Shown here in pieces: positions 1-9,582 of a DNA stretch of 64,000 nucleotides. The first letter of the stretch is position 1. The number at the start of each line of letters is the position of its first letter. The DNA comes from Oceanisphaera avium. GTDB taxonomy: Bacteria; Pseudomonadota; Gammaproteobacteria; Enterobacterales; Aeromonadaceae. The translations under genes were made by a program, and so were the position numbers. The stretch spans positions 186,001-250,000 of the forward strand of contig NZ_CP021376.1 of the NCBI RefSeq assembly GCF_002157875.1, read 5' to 3'. The notes beneath the pieces are model-generated. The model made no database searches. It worked only from the letters and a program-made list of their open reading frames with translations, and was not told the origin of the DNA.

Positions 1-704
1 AAAAAACCATCGGCATAGGCGGCAAGCTGTTTTACTTGGCCATGATCATAAATGCCGGACTCAGAGATAACGATGCGATCGGCTGGGAACAGCGTTGATA
101 AGCGCTGGGTGCGAGCAAGATCTATGGTTAAATCACGCAAGTCTCGATTATTAATGCCAATCACTTTGGCATTCAGTGCAATGGCGCGCGCCACTTCCTC
201 TTCGCAGATCACTTCCGTCAGCACGCCCATATTAAGTGACTCAGCCACGGCATTGAGTGCCTTATATTCTTCATCACTTAATACCGACAGCATCAGTAAT
301 ATGGCATCGGCTTGATAAAGGCGCGCGAGCTTAATTTGATAGGCATCGATAATAAAATCTTTGCAGATCACAGGCTGAGTAACTTGGTTGCGTACTTGAG
401 TAACGAAGTCGAATTGCCCTTGAAAGTACTTTTCATCGGTTAACACTGAAATTGCCGAGGCGTGACGACCATAGACTTGGGCGATGGCGTCTAAGTCAAA
501 GTGTTCACGAATTAAGCCCTTAGAGGGCGAGGCTTTCTTACACTCTAAAATAAAGGCTGGGCTTTTGGCCTTAAGCGCCGCCACAAACGGGCGATCACTG
601 GGGATTAACTTAGCTTCAAAGCTAGTTAGGGGCTGGCTGGCTTTTCGTGCCTCAACCCAAATCTTTTTATCGGCAACAATTTTGCCTAATACGGTACTTA
701 ACAT
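1..704 (-). CDS. trpC: Indole-3-glycerol phosphate synthase TrpC (N-terminal part, runs off window)
   Basis: Tryptophan biosynthesis enzyme that closes the indole ring of carboxyphenylaminodeoxyribulose phosphate. About 234 codons are visible. The reverse-strand translation starts [14 protein letters not shown] and carries the phosphate/catalytic segment [10 protein letters not shown] at about residues 54-63, then ICKDFIID and a VIGINNRDL strand typical of the TIM barrel. The ATG at 702-704 overlaps the trpGD stop (698-700), so translation is probably coupled to trpGD. In gammaproteobacteria this domain is usually fused to TrpF; whether that holds here cannot be seen, because the C-terminus lies left of base 1. 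Confidence 0.93.
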   Translation of the reverse strand, partial: MLSTVLGKIVADKKIWVEARKASQPLTSFEAKLIPSDRPFVAALKAKSPAFILECKKASPSKGLIREHFDLDAIAQVYGRHASAISVLTDEKYFQGQFDFVTQVRNQVTQPVICKDFIIDAYQIKLARLYQADAILLMLSVLSDEEYKALNAVAESLNMGVLTEVICEEEVARAIALNAKVIGINNRDLRDLTIDLARTQRLSTLFPADRIVISESGIYDHGQVKQLAAYADGF

Positions 705-2299
705 TGACTCAACTCCGCCAGTTTATGGGCCACATCCATGGCTTTGCCCGATTTTAACACAGTCAGCACTTGGGCTACGGCTTCTTTTAAGGTCTCGGCC
801 TTGCCGCTCATCACCAATAAAGGCGCCACATTAAGCGCAATGACATTTTGTTGTGCCGGTGTGCCTCTGCCTTGTAACAGCTCAAGGGTAATGGCTTTGT
901 TTTCGCTGGGCTCACCGCCGGCAATGGCACTAATGTCATAGCGCTCAAGGCCGAGCTCTTCGGGGGTAATAATGTACTCGCTAATTTCACCGTCTAAAAT
1001 TTCCGCCACCGAAGTGGGGCCATGTACGGCAATTTCATCTAAACCACTGCCATGCACTACCATGCCGCGCTTTAGCCCCATGGCTAATAAAGTATCGGCA
1101 ATGGGGCGCACCAGCGCTTCAGAATACACACCCAACAGCATAAAGTCTGGGCGGGCGGGGTTAATTAAAGGCCCGAGCACATTAAAAATGGTACGGGTTT
1201 TTAGAGCCTTGCGCACCGGCTGGGCGTGGCGAATACCGCCATGATAATTGGGCGCGAATAAAAAGCAGACGTTAGTTTCATCGAGGCAACGCCGAGCTTG
1301 CTCAGCGCTCATATTAAGATCAATGCCTAACTGCTCTAATAAATCTGAAGAGCCCGACTTAGAAGACACGCCACGGTTACCGTGCTTGGCCACTTTAATG
1401 CCGCAGGCAGCGGCCACGAGTGCGGAGGTAGTGGAGACGTTAATAGTATTCATGCCATCGCCACCGGTGCCCACAATATCGCAAAAGGCATAGTCTGGGC
1501 GCGGGAAGGGCGAGGCTGCATCTAAAAGGGCTTGGGCAGCGCCGGCGATTTCATCGGGCGTTTCGCCTTTCATTTTTAGCACAGTTAACAAGGAGGCCAT
1601 GGTCATTTGATCCATGTCACCGCTGAGTAGCTCGCTAAATAAGCCATGAGACTGAGCGCGGCTAATGTGCTCACCACGAAACAGTTGGTCCATGGCTTTG
1701 CCTTCTGGCGCGCTTAAGAATGCCAAGCTTTGGGCTAGCAGCTGTTCGCCTTCGGTAGTCATAATCGACTCAGGATGAAACTGAAAACCCAACACTCGCT
1801 TGGCTGTATCTTGCACCGCCATGGTCATGCCTTGGTAGTCGGCAATCACGCTTAAGCTGCTAGGAATATGCGTGCCCACTAAGGAATGATAACGGGCCAC
1901 CGGCAAGGGATTGGATAAATGAGCAAACACGCCTTGGCCGTTATGGCTAATCGCTGAGCTTTTACCGTGTTTAATTTCACCGGCACTTTCCACCACGCCC
2001 CCATAGTGCTCAACTAAGGCTTGGTGGCCTAAGCAAATTCCTAGAATAGGAAAGCGGCCGAGGCTGCTGGCAATCAATGCTGGCATATTACCGGCAAGGC
2101 TTGGAATGCCAGGCCCAGGGGAGAGCACTAAAATTGGGCGCTCATCGGCTTGTTCTGCTTGCTCCATGGCAGCCAGTATTTGAGCGACGGGAATGGTATT
2201 GCGATAAATTTTAACGTTCGCGCCTAAGCTTCTAAATTGATCTACCAAGTTGTAGGTAAAAGAGTCGTAGTTATCGAGTAAGAAAATGGTATTAGTCAT
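698..2299 (-). CDS. trpGD: Bifunctional anthranilate synthase glutaminase / anthranilate phosphoribosyltransferase (TrpGD)
   Basis: A 533-residue fusion like that of E. coli. Residues 1-195 are the class I glutamine amidotransferase that supplies ammonia to Trp[13 protein letters not shown] at the N-terminus, nucleophile Cys in GICLGHQAL at about 84, and the His/Glu pair in FQFHPES near 174. Residues 210-530 are the phosphoribosyltransferase, with the glycine-rich [14 protein letters not shown] loop. Start ATG at 2297-2299 overlaps the trpE stop by 8 bp, and its own stop overlaps trpC. It is the middle gene of trpE-trpGD-trpC and is under the upstream attenuator. Confidence 0.96.
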   Translation of the reverse strand: MTNTIFLLDNYDSFTYNLVDQFRSLGANVKIYRNTIPVAQILAAMEQAEQADERPILVLSPGPGIPSLAGNMPALIASSLGRFPILGICLGHQALVEHYGGVVESAGEIKHGKSSAISHNGQGVFAHLSNPLPVARYHSLVGTHIPSSLSVIADYQGMTMAVQDTAKRVLGFQFHPESIMTTEGEQLLAQSLAFLSAPEGKAMDQLFRGEHISRAQSHGLFSELLSGDMDQMTMASLLTVLKMKGETPDEIAGAAQALLDAASPFPRPDYAFCDIVGTGGDGMNTINVSTTSALVAAACGIKVAKHGNRGVSSKSGSSDLLEQLGIDLNMSAEQARRCLDETNVCFLFAPNYHGGIRHAQPVRKALKTRTIFNVLGPLINPARPDFMLLGVYSEALVRPIADTLLAMGLKRGMVVHGSGLDEIAVHGPTSVAEILDGEISEYIITPEELGLERYDISAIAGGEPSENKAITLELLQGRGTPAQQNVIALNVAPLLVMSGKAETLKEAVAQVLTVLKSGKAMDVAHKLAELSQC

Positions 2300-3848
2300 G
2301 GCTCACCTCCGCCAATGTGCTGCCGTGAGCCAGTGCAATGGCGTTAAGTACTGCTGCCGCCTTGTTGCGGGTTTCATCTGCTTCGGCTTGCGGATCTGAG
2401 TCATAGACCACTCCCGCCCCCGCTTGTACATGGGCCACGCCATTGGCGACGAACGCAGAGCGAATCACAATACAGGTATCCATATCGCCATTGCCGTTCA
2501 CATAGCCCACGGCACCGCCATAGCTGCCACGGCGCTCTTGCTCTGTGTCTCTGATCAACTGACTGGCGCGAATTTTGGGGGCACCGGTGAGCGTGCCCAT
2601 GTTCATGCAGGCTTGATACCCGTGCAGCGCATCCAGATCCGCACGCAAAGTACCTACGACCCGCGACACTAAGTGCATCACATGGCTGTAGCGATCCACA
2701 CTGAGTAGGTCTTTCACATAGCGACTGCCTGGCTCACTGATGCGTGCAATGTCGTTTCGCGCTAAGTCCACCAGCATTAAATGCTCGGCGGTTTCTTTAG
2801 CGTCTTGGCGCAGCTCTAATTCAATGCGTCCATCGAGATCTAAGTTAATGCTGCCATCTTTATTTAAGCCGCGCTTGCGAGTACCGGCGATGGGGTACAT
2901 TTCTACTTGGCGAGAGGCATGATCAAATTTCACTGAGCTTTCGGGGCTGGCACCAAATAGCGTAAAATCTTGATCGTTTACATAAAACAAATAGGGACTG
3001 GGATTAGTTTGCTTAAGCTTGCGATAAGCGGCCAAGGGGCGCGGGCAAGGTAGGCTAAAGCTGCGCGAAGGTACCACTTGGAAAATATCGCCATCTTTAA
3101 TGTGCTCTTTTAGATTAAGCACATCTTGTTTAAATTCAGCATCGCTTTTAGAGGCACTAATCTTACCGTGCAACTGGGTATCGGCGCCCGGCTGGGGATG
3201 GCGCTTGGCACACGCTTTGGCCAAGGTATCAAGGCGTACTTGTAAGCGGGGCTGTTCAGCTCTATCAAATACGCAAGCCGAAAGTTGGGCGCTTTCTTGT
3301 TTATGATCTAAGGTGATTAAGGTTTCAGCTAAATAAAAGCAAAAATCAGGGCACGCATTAATCCCAGGTGCTACCGCGCTTAGCTCTTCAAATGAAGCAA
3401 TTAAGTCATAGGCGAAGGTGCCGGCCATAAAGAGGTGCTGCTGGCCTAAGTCGGCATGAAAGCGCGTTAAAATCAGGCGCAGTGTTTCTAGTACCGACGG
3501 CGCTTTTAAGCGATTGTCTTCATCCAAGGTGTCGTCGGCGGGGGTAAAGGTTACCTGTAATTGATTGCCGTCGGCGGAGCGTTTGCCATTTAACGCCTGT
3601 TCGATTAGATCGAGTGCCGGTACGCCATTGGCATTTAAGGCACTAAGGGTCACGGTGCGACCTTGGCAGACCAAACGCACACAGGCGTCAAGCATTAATA
3701 GGCTTTGAGTACCGGCTTTAGTATCAATTTCTGCGGACTCTAACAGCATGCTGTTATCGCCACTTTGGCTGAGTGCGGCAAACAATGCCAGCGGGTCATC
3801 GTTATAGGGGGCATCTTGTAATAAGACGTGGAGCGAACCATGCGCCAT
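2292..3848 (-). CDS. trpE: Anthranilate synthase component I TrpE
   Basis: Chorismate-utilising large subunit, 518 residues, the usual length. It converts chorismate plus ammonia from TrpG to anthranilate, the first committed step to tryptophan. The N-terminal region has LLLESAEI-like residues (LESAEID, about 36-42), where TrpE binds feedback tryptophan. The C-terminal chorismate-binding part has [29 protein letters not shown] and [18 protein letters not shown] lies just before the ATG at 3848. It is the first structural gene after the leader and attenuator. Confidence 0.97.
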   Translation of the reverse strand: MAHGSLHVLLQDAPYNDDPLALFAALSQSGDNSMLLESAEIDTKAGTQSLLMLDACVRLVCQGRTVTLSALNANGVPALDLIEQALNGKRSADGNQLQVTFTPADDTLDEDNRLKAPSVLETLRLILTRFHADLGQQHLFMAGTFAYDLIASFEELSAVAPGINACPDFCFYLAETLITLDHKQESAQLSACVFDRAEQPRLQVRLDTLAKACAKRHPQPGADTQLHGKISASKSDAEFKQDVLNLKEHIKDGDIFQVVPSRSFSLPCPRPLAAYRKLKQTNPSPYLFYVNDQDFTLFGASPESSVKFDHASRQVEMYPIAGTRKRGLNKDGSINLDLDGRIELELRQDAKETAEHLMLVDLARNDIARISEPGSRYVKDLLSVDRYSHVMHLVSRVVGTLRADLDALHGYQACMNMGTLTGAPKIRASQLIRDTEQERRGSYGGAVGYVNGNGDMDTCIVIRSAFVANGVAHVQAGAGVVYDSDPQAEADETRNKAAAVLNAIALAHGSTLAEVSHD

Positions 3849-3865
3849 GGGGTATTCCTTATGAG

Positions 3866-4003
3866 TTAATCACGGTCATCAGGGATTTGTCTGATCACCT
3901 GGCTGGCAATGTCTTCATCTATGATGGTAACGAATGCCGTTTTGATGGGCGTGTGCTGAGTTATGGGCTGCCATCGCCAAAATTTAAGCTGCTTAGGTTT
4001 CAT
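3866..4003 (-). CDS. Possible small ORF (45 aa) between trp attenuator and trpE
   Basis: A 45-codon ORF beginning MKPKQLKFWRWQPI and ending IPDDRD, preceded by AAGGTGA four bases before its ATG. It lies wholly downstream of the attenuator terminator and 17 bp upstream of trpE. Two Trp codons (FWRW) sit early in it. It is not the classical leader peptide, which is at 4101-4166. No family recognised. It may be a translated spacer or second leader ORF, or a chance ORF. A longer in-frame extension up to 4087 crosses the terminator hairpin and is unlikely. Confidence 0.4.
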   Translation of the reverse strand: MKPKQLKFWRWQPITQHTPIKTAFVTIIDEDIASQVIRQIPDDRD

Positions 4004-4026
4004 CGCGTCACCTTTTACTGGATAAT

Positions 4027-4054
4027 AAAAAAGCCCGCACGGGGGCGGGCTTTT
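4027..4054 (-). terminator. trp attenuator terminator
   Basis: On the reverse strand GCCCGC (4050-4045) pairs with GCGGGC (4038-4033) around a 6-nt loop. It is flanked by AAAA before and a run of six T after (4032-4027). It lies between the Trp-rich leader ORF and trpE, the position of a ribosome-mediated transcription attenuator. Confidence 0.9.
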
Positions 4055-4100
4055 ATGTTCGCTGAGATTTTGAGACGAAAACAGCAAATCACACCCGCAA

Positions 4101-4166
4101 TTAAGGCGTGTGCCACCACCAAGTAATGCCTTGTTGAAAAGACGGTGTGGGTATTTGCTGAACCAT
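4101..4166 (-). CDS. trpL: trp operon leader peptide TrpL
   Basis: A 21-codon ORF on the reverse strand: ATG GTT CAG ... ATT ACT TGG TGG TGG CAC ACG CCT TAA, translating as MVQQ...GITWWWHTP. Three consecutive Trp codons near the end, a GAAGAG Shine-Dalgarno-like stretch before the ATG, and a terminator hairpin 47 bp downstream make this a classical attenuation leader. Ribosome stalling at WWW when charged tRNA-Trp is scarce should favour the antiterminator and expression of trpE-trpGD-trpC. It is easily missed because of its length. Confidence 0.92.
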   Translation of the reverse strand: MVQQIPTPSFQQGITWWWHTP

Positions 4167-4188
4167 GTTGCTCTTCTCAGTAAACTAA

Positions 4189-4228
4189 AACTGTATACAG
4201 TTAAACGATATTAGGGGTATTAAGTCAA
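4189..4228 (-). promoter_or_regulatory. Candidate trp promoter with 14-bp palindromic operator
   Basis: Reading the reverse strand, TTGACT (4228-4223), 17-bp spacer and TTTAAC (4205-4200) form a plausible promoter for trpL. A perfect 14-bp palindrome AACTGTATACAGTT (4189-4202) overlaps the -10 and the start region, the place occupied by the TrpR operator in E. coli. It lacks the CTAG half-sites of the E. coli operator, so TrpR binding is only an inference. It could also affect the divergent rnm gene. Confidence 0.55.
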
Positions 4229-4250
4229 CCCTGAGGATAGGATTATTTTC

Positions 4251-5075
4251 ATGCGCATCGATTTGCACAGTCATTCCACCGCTTCCGATGGTCAATTAAC
4301 GCCCACCGAGTTGATGGCGCGCGCCGCTGAAAAAGAGGTGGATGTGTTAGCGCTTACCGATCACGACACCCTAGGCGGTTTGGCAGAAGCGAGTGCAGCG
4401 GCTAAGTTACATGGCGTGCGTTTAATTAATGGTGTGGAAATATCTTGTTTATGGCAAGCGCTAGAAGTGCATGTAGTCGGGCTTAATATCGCCACCGACC
4501 ACGAAGCGCTAAATCACTTGTTAATAGCGCAACAAGCTAGGCGCGAGCGGCGCGCCAAGCTTATGGCTACGCGCTTAGAAAAAGCAAAATTTCCCGGTGC
4601 CTATGAAGGCGCGCGGGCGTTAGCCGGGGAGGCGCCCATTACGCGCACCCACATGGCTAAATGGTTATTGAGCCAAGGTGCAGCTGAGTCTATACCTAAG
4701 GTGTTTAAAAAATATATTAGCCGCGGTAATACCGGCTATGCGCCGCCCGATTGGTGCTCGCTGGAAGAGGCCATTGGCGCTATTCACCAAGCGGGCGGCG
4801 TGACGGTGTTAGCTCATCCCACTCGCTATGACTTATCTAATAAGTGGGTGCGAAAAATGATTATCGCTTTTGCCGAAGCTGGCGGAGATGCCATGGAGGT
4901 GTCTATGGCTCAGCAAAGCCCGCAAGAGCGCGCCACCTTAGGTGAGTGGAGTAAAGAATATAATTTAGCGGCGTCTGTGGGCTCGGATTTTCATTTTCCG
5001 AGTCAATGGCGAGAGCTGGGACGCCAGCTCTGGTTACCTAAAGAAGCGACGCCCGTGTGGACACGTTTTATCTAA
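4251..5075 (+). CDS. rnm: PHP-domain exoribonuclease (RNase AM / YciV, formerly TrpH)
   Basis: A 274-residue PHP-family metallo-phosphoesterase. The metal-binding motif MRIDLHSHSTASDG begins the protein; LALTDHDTL, VEISCLW, VLAHPTRYD and GSDFHFPS supply further His/Asp ligands. The E. coli homologue is a 5'-3' exoribonuclease that trims 5' ends of small RNAs and rRNA. It is divergent from trpL, as yciV is in E. coli, and is followed by yciO 18 bp downstream. An SD-like AGGATAGGA precedes the ATG. Confidence 0.92.
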   Translation: MRIDLHSHSTASDGQLTPTELMARAAEKEVDVLALTDHDTLGGLAEASAAAKLHGVRLINGVEISCLWQALEVHVVGLNIATDHEALNHLLIAQQARRERRAKLMATRLEKAKFPGAYEGARALAGEAPITRTHMAKWLLSQGAAESIPKVFKKYISRGNTGYAPPDWCSLEEAIGAIHQAGGVTVLAHPTRYDLSNKWVRKMIIAFAEAGGDAMEVSMAQQSPQERATLGEWSKEYNLAASVGSDFHFPSQWRELGRQLWLPKEATPVWTRFI

Positions 5076-5093
5076 ATCATTCCGGGAGGAATC

Positions 5094-5714
5094 ATGAGTC
5101 AATATTTTGAATTGCACGCCGAAAACCCGCAGCCACGTCTGATCAATCAGGCGGTGGCCATTATACGCCAAGGCGGCGTGCTGGTTTATCCCACCGACTC
5201 TGGCTATGCCATTGGCTGTTTGGTGGGTGATAAAAACGCCATGGAGCGTATTTGTCGTATTCGTAAGCTAGAAAAAGATCATAACTTTACCTTAGTGTGT
5301 CGAGATCTCTCTGAGTTGTCTTTTTACGCACGCGTCGATAATGGCGCCTTTAGGTTAATGAAAAATAATACCCCAGGTGCGTATACCTTTATTTTGCGTG
5401 CTACTAAAGAAGTCCCTAAGCGCTTGCAAAACCCAAAGCGAAAAACCATTGGCCTGCGAGTACCTAATAACCCCATTACTTTGGCGTTATTAGAAGCGCT
5501 TGGTGAGCCATTAATGTCGGGCAGTTTAATTATGCCTAACGAAACAGAAGCAGAATACGATCCGCAAACCATTCGTGAGTTGCTAGAAAAACAAGTCGAC
5601 TTAATTATTGATGGCGGTGTACTCGACTCTAAACCCACCACTGTTATTGAGCTCTATGACGATACCCCTGTGATTGCCCGCGCTGGCGCTGGCGACACCA
5701 CTCCTTTTGAATAA
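5094..5714 (+). CDS. yciO: YciO/YrdC/Sua5-family protein YciO
   Basis: A 206-residue member of the YrdC-like fold that binds nucleotide and RNA. It starts [16 protein letters not shown] and has [11 protein letters not shown] at about 33-43, the KxR-type segment [13 protein letters not shown], and GLRVPNNPI. YrdC/Sua5 relatives make threonylcarbamoyl-AMP for tRNA t6A; YciO itself has a poorly defined role. SD GGGAGGA lies 5 bp before the ATG. It sits between rnm and rluB as in enterobacteria. Confidence 0.9.
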   Translation: MSQYFELHAENPQPRLINQAVAIIRQGGVLVYPTDSGYAIGCLVGDKNAMERICRIRKLEKDHNFTLVCRDLSELSFYARVDNGAFRLMKNNTPGAYTFILRATKEVPKRLQNPKRKTIGLRVPNNPITLALLEALGEPLMSGSLIMPNETEAEYDPQTIRELLEKQVDLIIDGGVLDSKPTTVIELYDDTPVIARAGAGDTTPFE

Positions 5715-5736
5715 GTCTGTTGGTAAAAGTGAAAAT

Positions 5737-6669
5737 ATGACTGAAAAATTACAAAAAGTGCTAGCGCGAGCCGGTAAAGGCTCGCGCCGTGAAATTGAAG
5801 CGCTGATTAGCCAAGGACGAGTGAGTGTCGATGGCAAGGTGGCCGCGCTTGGCGATCGAGTGACGGGTAAAGAGCAAATTCGCTTAGATGGCCATCAGGT
5901 AGAAACCCAAGCGCAGGCCGATGTTTTGTGCCGGGTGTTGGTCTATCACAAGCCAGAAGGCGAAATGAGTACTCGCAAAGATCCCGAAGGCCGGCCCACG
6001 GTCTTTGATCGCTTGCCCAAGTTACAAGGGGCACGTTGGGTGTCGGTAGGGCGCTTAGATGTGAATACCTCAGGCTTATTGCTGTTTACCACCGATGGCG
6101 AGCTCGCTAATCGCTTGATGCACCCGCGTCATGAAATTGATCGTGAGTATGCGGTGCGTGTGTTTGGTGAAGTGGATGAAGCCATGCTGCAGCGCTTGCG
6201 CAAAGGGGTCTTGCTAGAAGATGGTATGGGTCGCTTTGATACCATTAAATACAGCGGTGGTGAGGGCATGAACCATTGGTTTCATGTGACCCTTAAAGAA
6301 GGTCGTAACCGTGAAGTACGCCGCATGTGGGAGTCTCAAGGCATGCAGGTGAGCCGCTTAATTCGGGTGCGCTATGGCAAGATTGAGTTGCAGCGCAACT
6401 TACCACGGGGCGGCTGGGCAGAAATGCCATTGGATCAGCTAAATTATTTGCGCACTCAAGTGGGCTTAGCCCCGGAAGTAGAAAGCAAAGTGGATGTGGA
6501 TGCGCCTAAGCGCTATAAGCAAGTCGCGCAAATTCGCAAAGCTGTGCGCCGCCATAACTCGCGCACTAAAGCCGGTGGAGCTAGCACAGGCCCAAGTGCC
6601 GCTGCCAAGAAAAAGCCCGCCGCTGGGCGGGCGCGCAACCCACGCCAAAAGCAAAAAACGCGGATTTAA
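5737..6669 (+). CDS. rluB: 23S rRNA pseudouridine(2605) synthase RluB
   Basis: A 310-residue RsuA-family pseudouridine synthase. It has an N-terminal S4 RNA-binding domain ([18 protein letters not shown]), the catalytic Asp in [14 protein letters not shown], and [14 protein letters not shown]. The C-terminal 60 or so residues are a basic Lys/Arg/Ala-rich tail ([13 protein letters not shown]), as often seen in RluB. An in-frame extension starting at 5674 overlaps yciO and lacks homology; I chose the ATG at 5737, whose product begins [11 protein letters not shown] strong terminator follows. Confidence 0.93.
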   Translation: MTEKLQKVLARAGKGSRREIEALISQGRVSVDGKVAALGDRVTGKEQIRLDGHQVETQAQADVLCRVLVYHKPEGEMSTRKDPEGRPTVFDRLPKLQGARWVSVGRLDVNTSGLLLFTTDGELANRLMHPRHEIDREYAVRVFGEVDEAMLQRLRKGVLLEDGMGRFDTIKYSGGEGMNHWFHVTLKEGRNREVRRMWESQGMQVSRLIRVRYGKIELQRNLPRGGWAEMPLDQLNYLRTQVGLAPEVESKVDVDAPKRYKQVAQIRKAVRRHNSRTKAGGASTGPSAAAKKKPAAGRARNPRQKQKTRI

Positions 6670-6712
6670 ATAAAAAACTAGCGCTAAGCTCTCAGCTAAG
6701 TAAAAAAAACCT

Positions 6713-6747
6713 AAAGCACCGAGTCTACTCAGACTCGGTGCTTTTTT
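6713..6747 (+). terminator. Rho-independent terminator after rluB
   Basis: A 13-bp perfect stem AAAGCACCGAGTC / GACTCGGTGCTTT with loop TACTCA, followed by a T run, 44 bp after the rluB stop. Confidence 0.92.
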
Positions 6748-6990
6748 GTGCTTGAAAGACTAATAACTGCAACGCTTGGCAACGAAACCCACTAAACCTA
6801 TGCGAGGCAGGTCGGCGAAGTCCTGTTAGCTAAAGAGCACAGGCTACAAGATCTAGATTTGTAGTGAGCCCGCCTCTGCAGCGAAGAGAGCTTCGGCACG
6901 GTTTTATGTTGTGGTTTAGCGCAGCGCTGATTTATGTCTAACGCAAGGCGGGTAACGGAAAGCGTACCGCTGTCTTTTACAGGAAATTCA
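6748..6990. other. Non-coding spacer, nothing recognised
   Basis: Together with the flanking terminators this makes a gap of about 370 bp between rluB and the convergent ligase gene. It contains no ORF with a start and SD, no tRNA and no promoter I trust. Short GC-rich snatches such as GCGCAGCGC are present without an extended fold. Confidence 0.5.
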
Positions 6991-7028
6991 AATAATCAGC
7001 ACCCAGCCTAGGCTGGGTGCTGATTATT
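6991..7028. terminator. Perfect 38-bp palindrome, bidirectional terminator-like
   Basis: An 18-bp arm AATAATCAGCACCCAGCC and its exact reverse complement are separated by TA. It lies 12 bp beyond the stop of the reverse-strand ligase gene. The AT ends give A/T-rich tails on both strands, so it most likely ends transcription of the ligase operon and may also stop read-through from rluB. Confidence 0.75.
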
Positions 7029-7039
7029 ACTTCTAACTG

Positions 7040-8053
7040 CTAACTGTCTTGGGGTAAAGGCGGTTCAATTTTCATCGATAGTTGCACTTCGGCGGCAAAC
7101 TCACGACGAGAAAAGGCCACCCGCTCTTCGGCACTAAAAGTAGCATGGCGGCCAAGCTTTTCAATTTTTTGCAGCCGTGGCACTAAGCCCGCGCCATTGG
7201 CAGTTTGAATAGCCAACCCTGGGCGAGCGTTAAGCTCCAGTAACATAGGGCCTTTAAACTTATCTAATACCATGTCGGTGCCAATATAGCCTAAGCCTGA
7301 CATTTCATAGCAAGACGCGGATAAGCTTAAAATCTGCTCCCAGTTCGGTACTTTTAGCTCCAGTAAATCGCGTCCCGTGTCGGGATGATAGCGAATGGGC
7401 AAATTGTATTGCACGGCGCGAATGGCTTTGCCGCTATTAATATCCAGCCCCACACCTACCGCCCCTTGGTGGAGGTTGGCTTTACCGTCGGAAGCTTCGG
7501 TAGATAAGCGCATCATCGCCATCACCGGAAAGCCCTTAAACACAATGACTCGAGTGTCGGGTACGCCTTCATAAGAAAAGCCATCAAACACATCATCAAA
7601 GTTAATCAGTGCTTCAATTAAGGCCACATCGGGTTTACCGCCTAAAGAGAATAAGCCGGCCAAAATATTAGACACATGACGCTCGAGATCGTTGATGCTT
7701 TCTGGCTTACCGCTTGGTTTAAGGAAATTGGTGCCATCTTGACTAACGATAACCACAATGCCTTTACCGCCAGAGCCTTTGGCCGGTTTAATACAAAAAC
7801 CTGGCCAGTCTTTAATTTTCTCTAATAAGCCCGCTACTTGGTGTTGGTATTCAATCACTCCAATTAAGTCTGGCACCGTCACCTGCGCATCTAGGGCAAT
7901 GCGCTTGGTTTCTAATTTATCATCTACCAAGGGGTAGAGACGGCGCGGATTATAGCGGCTGATATAGGAAATATTACGCTGGTTCATGCCCATAATACCC
8001 ATGTCGCCCAGCGCAAACGGAGAAGCATACTTGGCAAGCCAGCGTTTAATCAT
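7040..8053 (-). CDS. RimK-like alpha-L-glutamate ligase family protein (ATP-grasp)
   Basis: About 337 residues from the ATG at 8053 (MIKRWLAKYASPFALG), which has GAGG 10 bp upstream and overlaps the upstream stop by 8 bp; the product of an in-frame start at 8080 begins MNTIPRTKS. The nucleotide-binding segment FCIKPAKGSGGKGIVVI and the metal-binding ELNARPGLAIQ near residues 275-285 mark an ATP-grasp amidoligase. The family ligates amino acids, often glutamate, to an amine or peptide. It forms a three-gene unit with the transglutaminase-like membrane protein and retropepsin-like lipoprotein upstream. The substrate is unknown. Confidence 0.85.
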   Translation of the reverse strand: MIKRWLAKYASPFALGDMGIMGMNQRNISYISRYNPRRLYPLVDDKLETKRIALDAQVTVPDLIGVIEYQHQVAGLLEKIKDWPGFCIKPAKGSGGKGIVVIVSQDGTNFLKPSGKPESINDLERHVSNILAGLFSLGGKPDVALIEALINFDDVFDGFSYEGVPDTRVIVFKGFPVMAMMRLSTEASDGKANLHQGAVGVGLDINSGKAIRAVQYNLPIRYHPDTGRDLLELKVPNWEQILSLSASCYEMSGLGYIGTDMVLDKFKGPMLLELNARPGLAIQTANGAGLVPRLQKIEKLGRHATFSAEERVAFSRREFAAEVQLSMKIEPPLPQDS

Positions 8054-9575
8054 GCTTTTTGTCCTCGGTATTGTATTCATCTACCAAAGGTTTAAAGCGC
8101 TTGAGCTCGGTTAAGCGATAGCCGGTGTAGTTACCTAATAGTAATACTACGGCCATAACGATTAGCTGCAGGCCTAAGAAGTTAAAGGTAATGTGGCGCA
8201 CCACTTCACTGTTCATGGCTAAAAAGGCCATCACTGCCACTATGAGTGAGCCGCCCCCTTGTTTAACTACTTCTTTAGGACCTTCTTCTTCCCAAAGAAT
8301 AGACATGCGCTCTATGGTCCATGCCAAGATAATCATAGGGAAGAAGGTGATCTTCATACCCTCGGTTAAGCCGAGTTGATAGGCAATAATGCTAAAGAAG
8401 CCAATAATGCCGATCACCATGATGATCACCGCCGATATTCGCGCCACTAACAGTAAATTTAGGTGTGAAAGGTAGGAGCGCAGTATTAAGCCGGTGCCGA
8501 CAATAATTAAAAAGCCCACCAGACCGGTAATCAAACTAGTTTGAATAAAGGCCATGGCAATCAGTACTGGCATAAAGGTGCCTGAGGTTTTCACGCCAAT
8601 AATAATGCGCAAAAATACCACCACTAATACGCCAATCGGCACTAATAAAATGCCTTTAAATAATGCCTGCTCTTCTAGAGGCAGGTTATAGAGTGAGACG
8701 TTAATCCAATGGGGTTGATCAAACTTTTTAGCCAACGCCACATTCACCGGTTGCTCTTGTTCTAGCATGGTGAAGGTGACGCGAGAGTTACTGCCACCCA
8801 CTAAGTCCAGCACCGGCGAAGAATGATACTCCCATAATAAGAGCTGCTCAGCCGTGCCTTGTTCACCGGTTTGTGGGTTAAAAATTTCGTATTGCTCGCC
8901 TTCATAAACTTGCACTAAGTTAATGAGCGGCTGGCGACGGCGACCATCTTCAAGCTTTAACCCTTGTAGCATACGGGCAGGCACGGCGGCGCGGTGCAAC
9001 ATTTCCAGCAATAGCGGCCCTGGCGCTTGATACTGCGCCAATAACACGGCGTTTTGGCCACGGTTGTTGAGCTCTTTTAACAGCTCCCGAGTTAAGGTTA
9101 TGCCATCTGCCGAGCGCTCTTGCGCATGAGATAACACTTGGTCCATCGCAGTGGCGTAGGGCTCGGGGACCTCAGTGGTTTTAATACGCGGCACGTCCGT
9201 GGGCAGCGGCGCTTTTGCAAAGGGATCATGCATCATGTCCACTTTGTAGTAGAGCTCTTGAGGGCCGGAAGCATTGCGAATGGTCCACTCGGCGCGGCTG
9301 CTGCCTTTGGCTTCTACAAACGATAAGCCATAGCCTGGAGAGGCAGCAGACTCATTCATCAGCGTAAAGCCTGGCTGGCTGCCAGGAATGGCTAGCGAGG
9401 CCTTAATGGGTTTGCCTTTAGCTTCAAATTCTACCTTGGCTTCAATAGACCAAATTTGGCGTTTTTCACCGGGTAACCAAGGCACTTCATAGACAAAGTG
9501 ACGATACAGCATTAATGCCAGGCCGATTAAAAACAGCGCGGCAACGATCAGATAAAAGGGTTTACGAGAATACAT
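8046..9575 (-). CDS. Inactive transglutaminase fused to seven-helix membrane domain
   Basis: A 509-residue protein: an N-terminal membrane helix (about 8-28), a periplasmic region (30-310) with a transglutaminase-like fold that appears to lack a Cys-His-Asp triad, and about seven hydrophobic helices from residue 315 (GILLVPIGVLVVVFLRIII onward). This matches the Transglut_i_TM plus 7TM_transglut family, nearly always next to a RimK-like ligase and a retropepsin-like protein. Its stop overlaps the ligase ATG, and the lipoprotein gene ends 7 bp upstream. It probably couples a periplasmic peptide signal or substrate to the cytoplasmic ligase; that is inference. Confidence 0.85.
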   Translation of the reverse strand: MYSRKPFYLIVAALFLIGLALMLYRHFVYEVPWLPGEKRQIWSIEAKVEFEAKGKPIKASLAIPGSQPGFTLMNESAASPGYGLSFVEAKGSSRAEWTIRNASGPQELYYKVDMMHDPFAKAPLPTDVPRIKTTEVPEPYATAMDQVLSHAQERSADGITLTRELLKELNNRGQNAVLLAQYQAPGPLLLEMLHRAAVPARMLQGLKLEDGRRRQPLINLVQVYEGEQYEIFNPQTGEQGTAEQLLLWEYHSSPVLDLVGGSNSRVTFTMLEQEQPVNVALAKKFDQPHWINVSLYNLPLEEQALFKGILLVPIGVLVVVFLRIIIGVKTSGTFMPVLIAMAFIQTSLITGLVGFLIIVGTGLILRSYLSHLNLLLVARISAVIIMVIGIIGFFSIIAYQLGLTEGMKITFFPMIILAWTIERMSILWEEEGPKEVVKQGGGSLIVAVMAFLAMNSEVVRHITFNFLGLQLIVMAVVLLLGNYTGYRLTELKRFKPLVDEYNTEDKKHD

Positions 9576-9582
9576 AATTTAC

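Noticed and set aside
3866..4087. 73-codon ORF as the trp leader peptide
   Set aside because: Its upstream part crosses the terminator hairpin and its Trp codons lie after the attenuator. The WWW peptide at 4101-4166 is in the right place; only the shorter 45-codon form is kept as a candidate.
4189..4202. Palindrome near trpL as a LexA box
   Set aside because: The LexA site needs CTGT and ACAG separated by eight bases; here they are separated by two.
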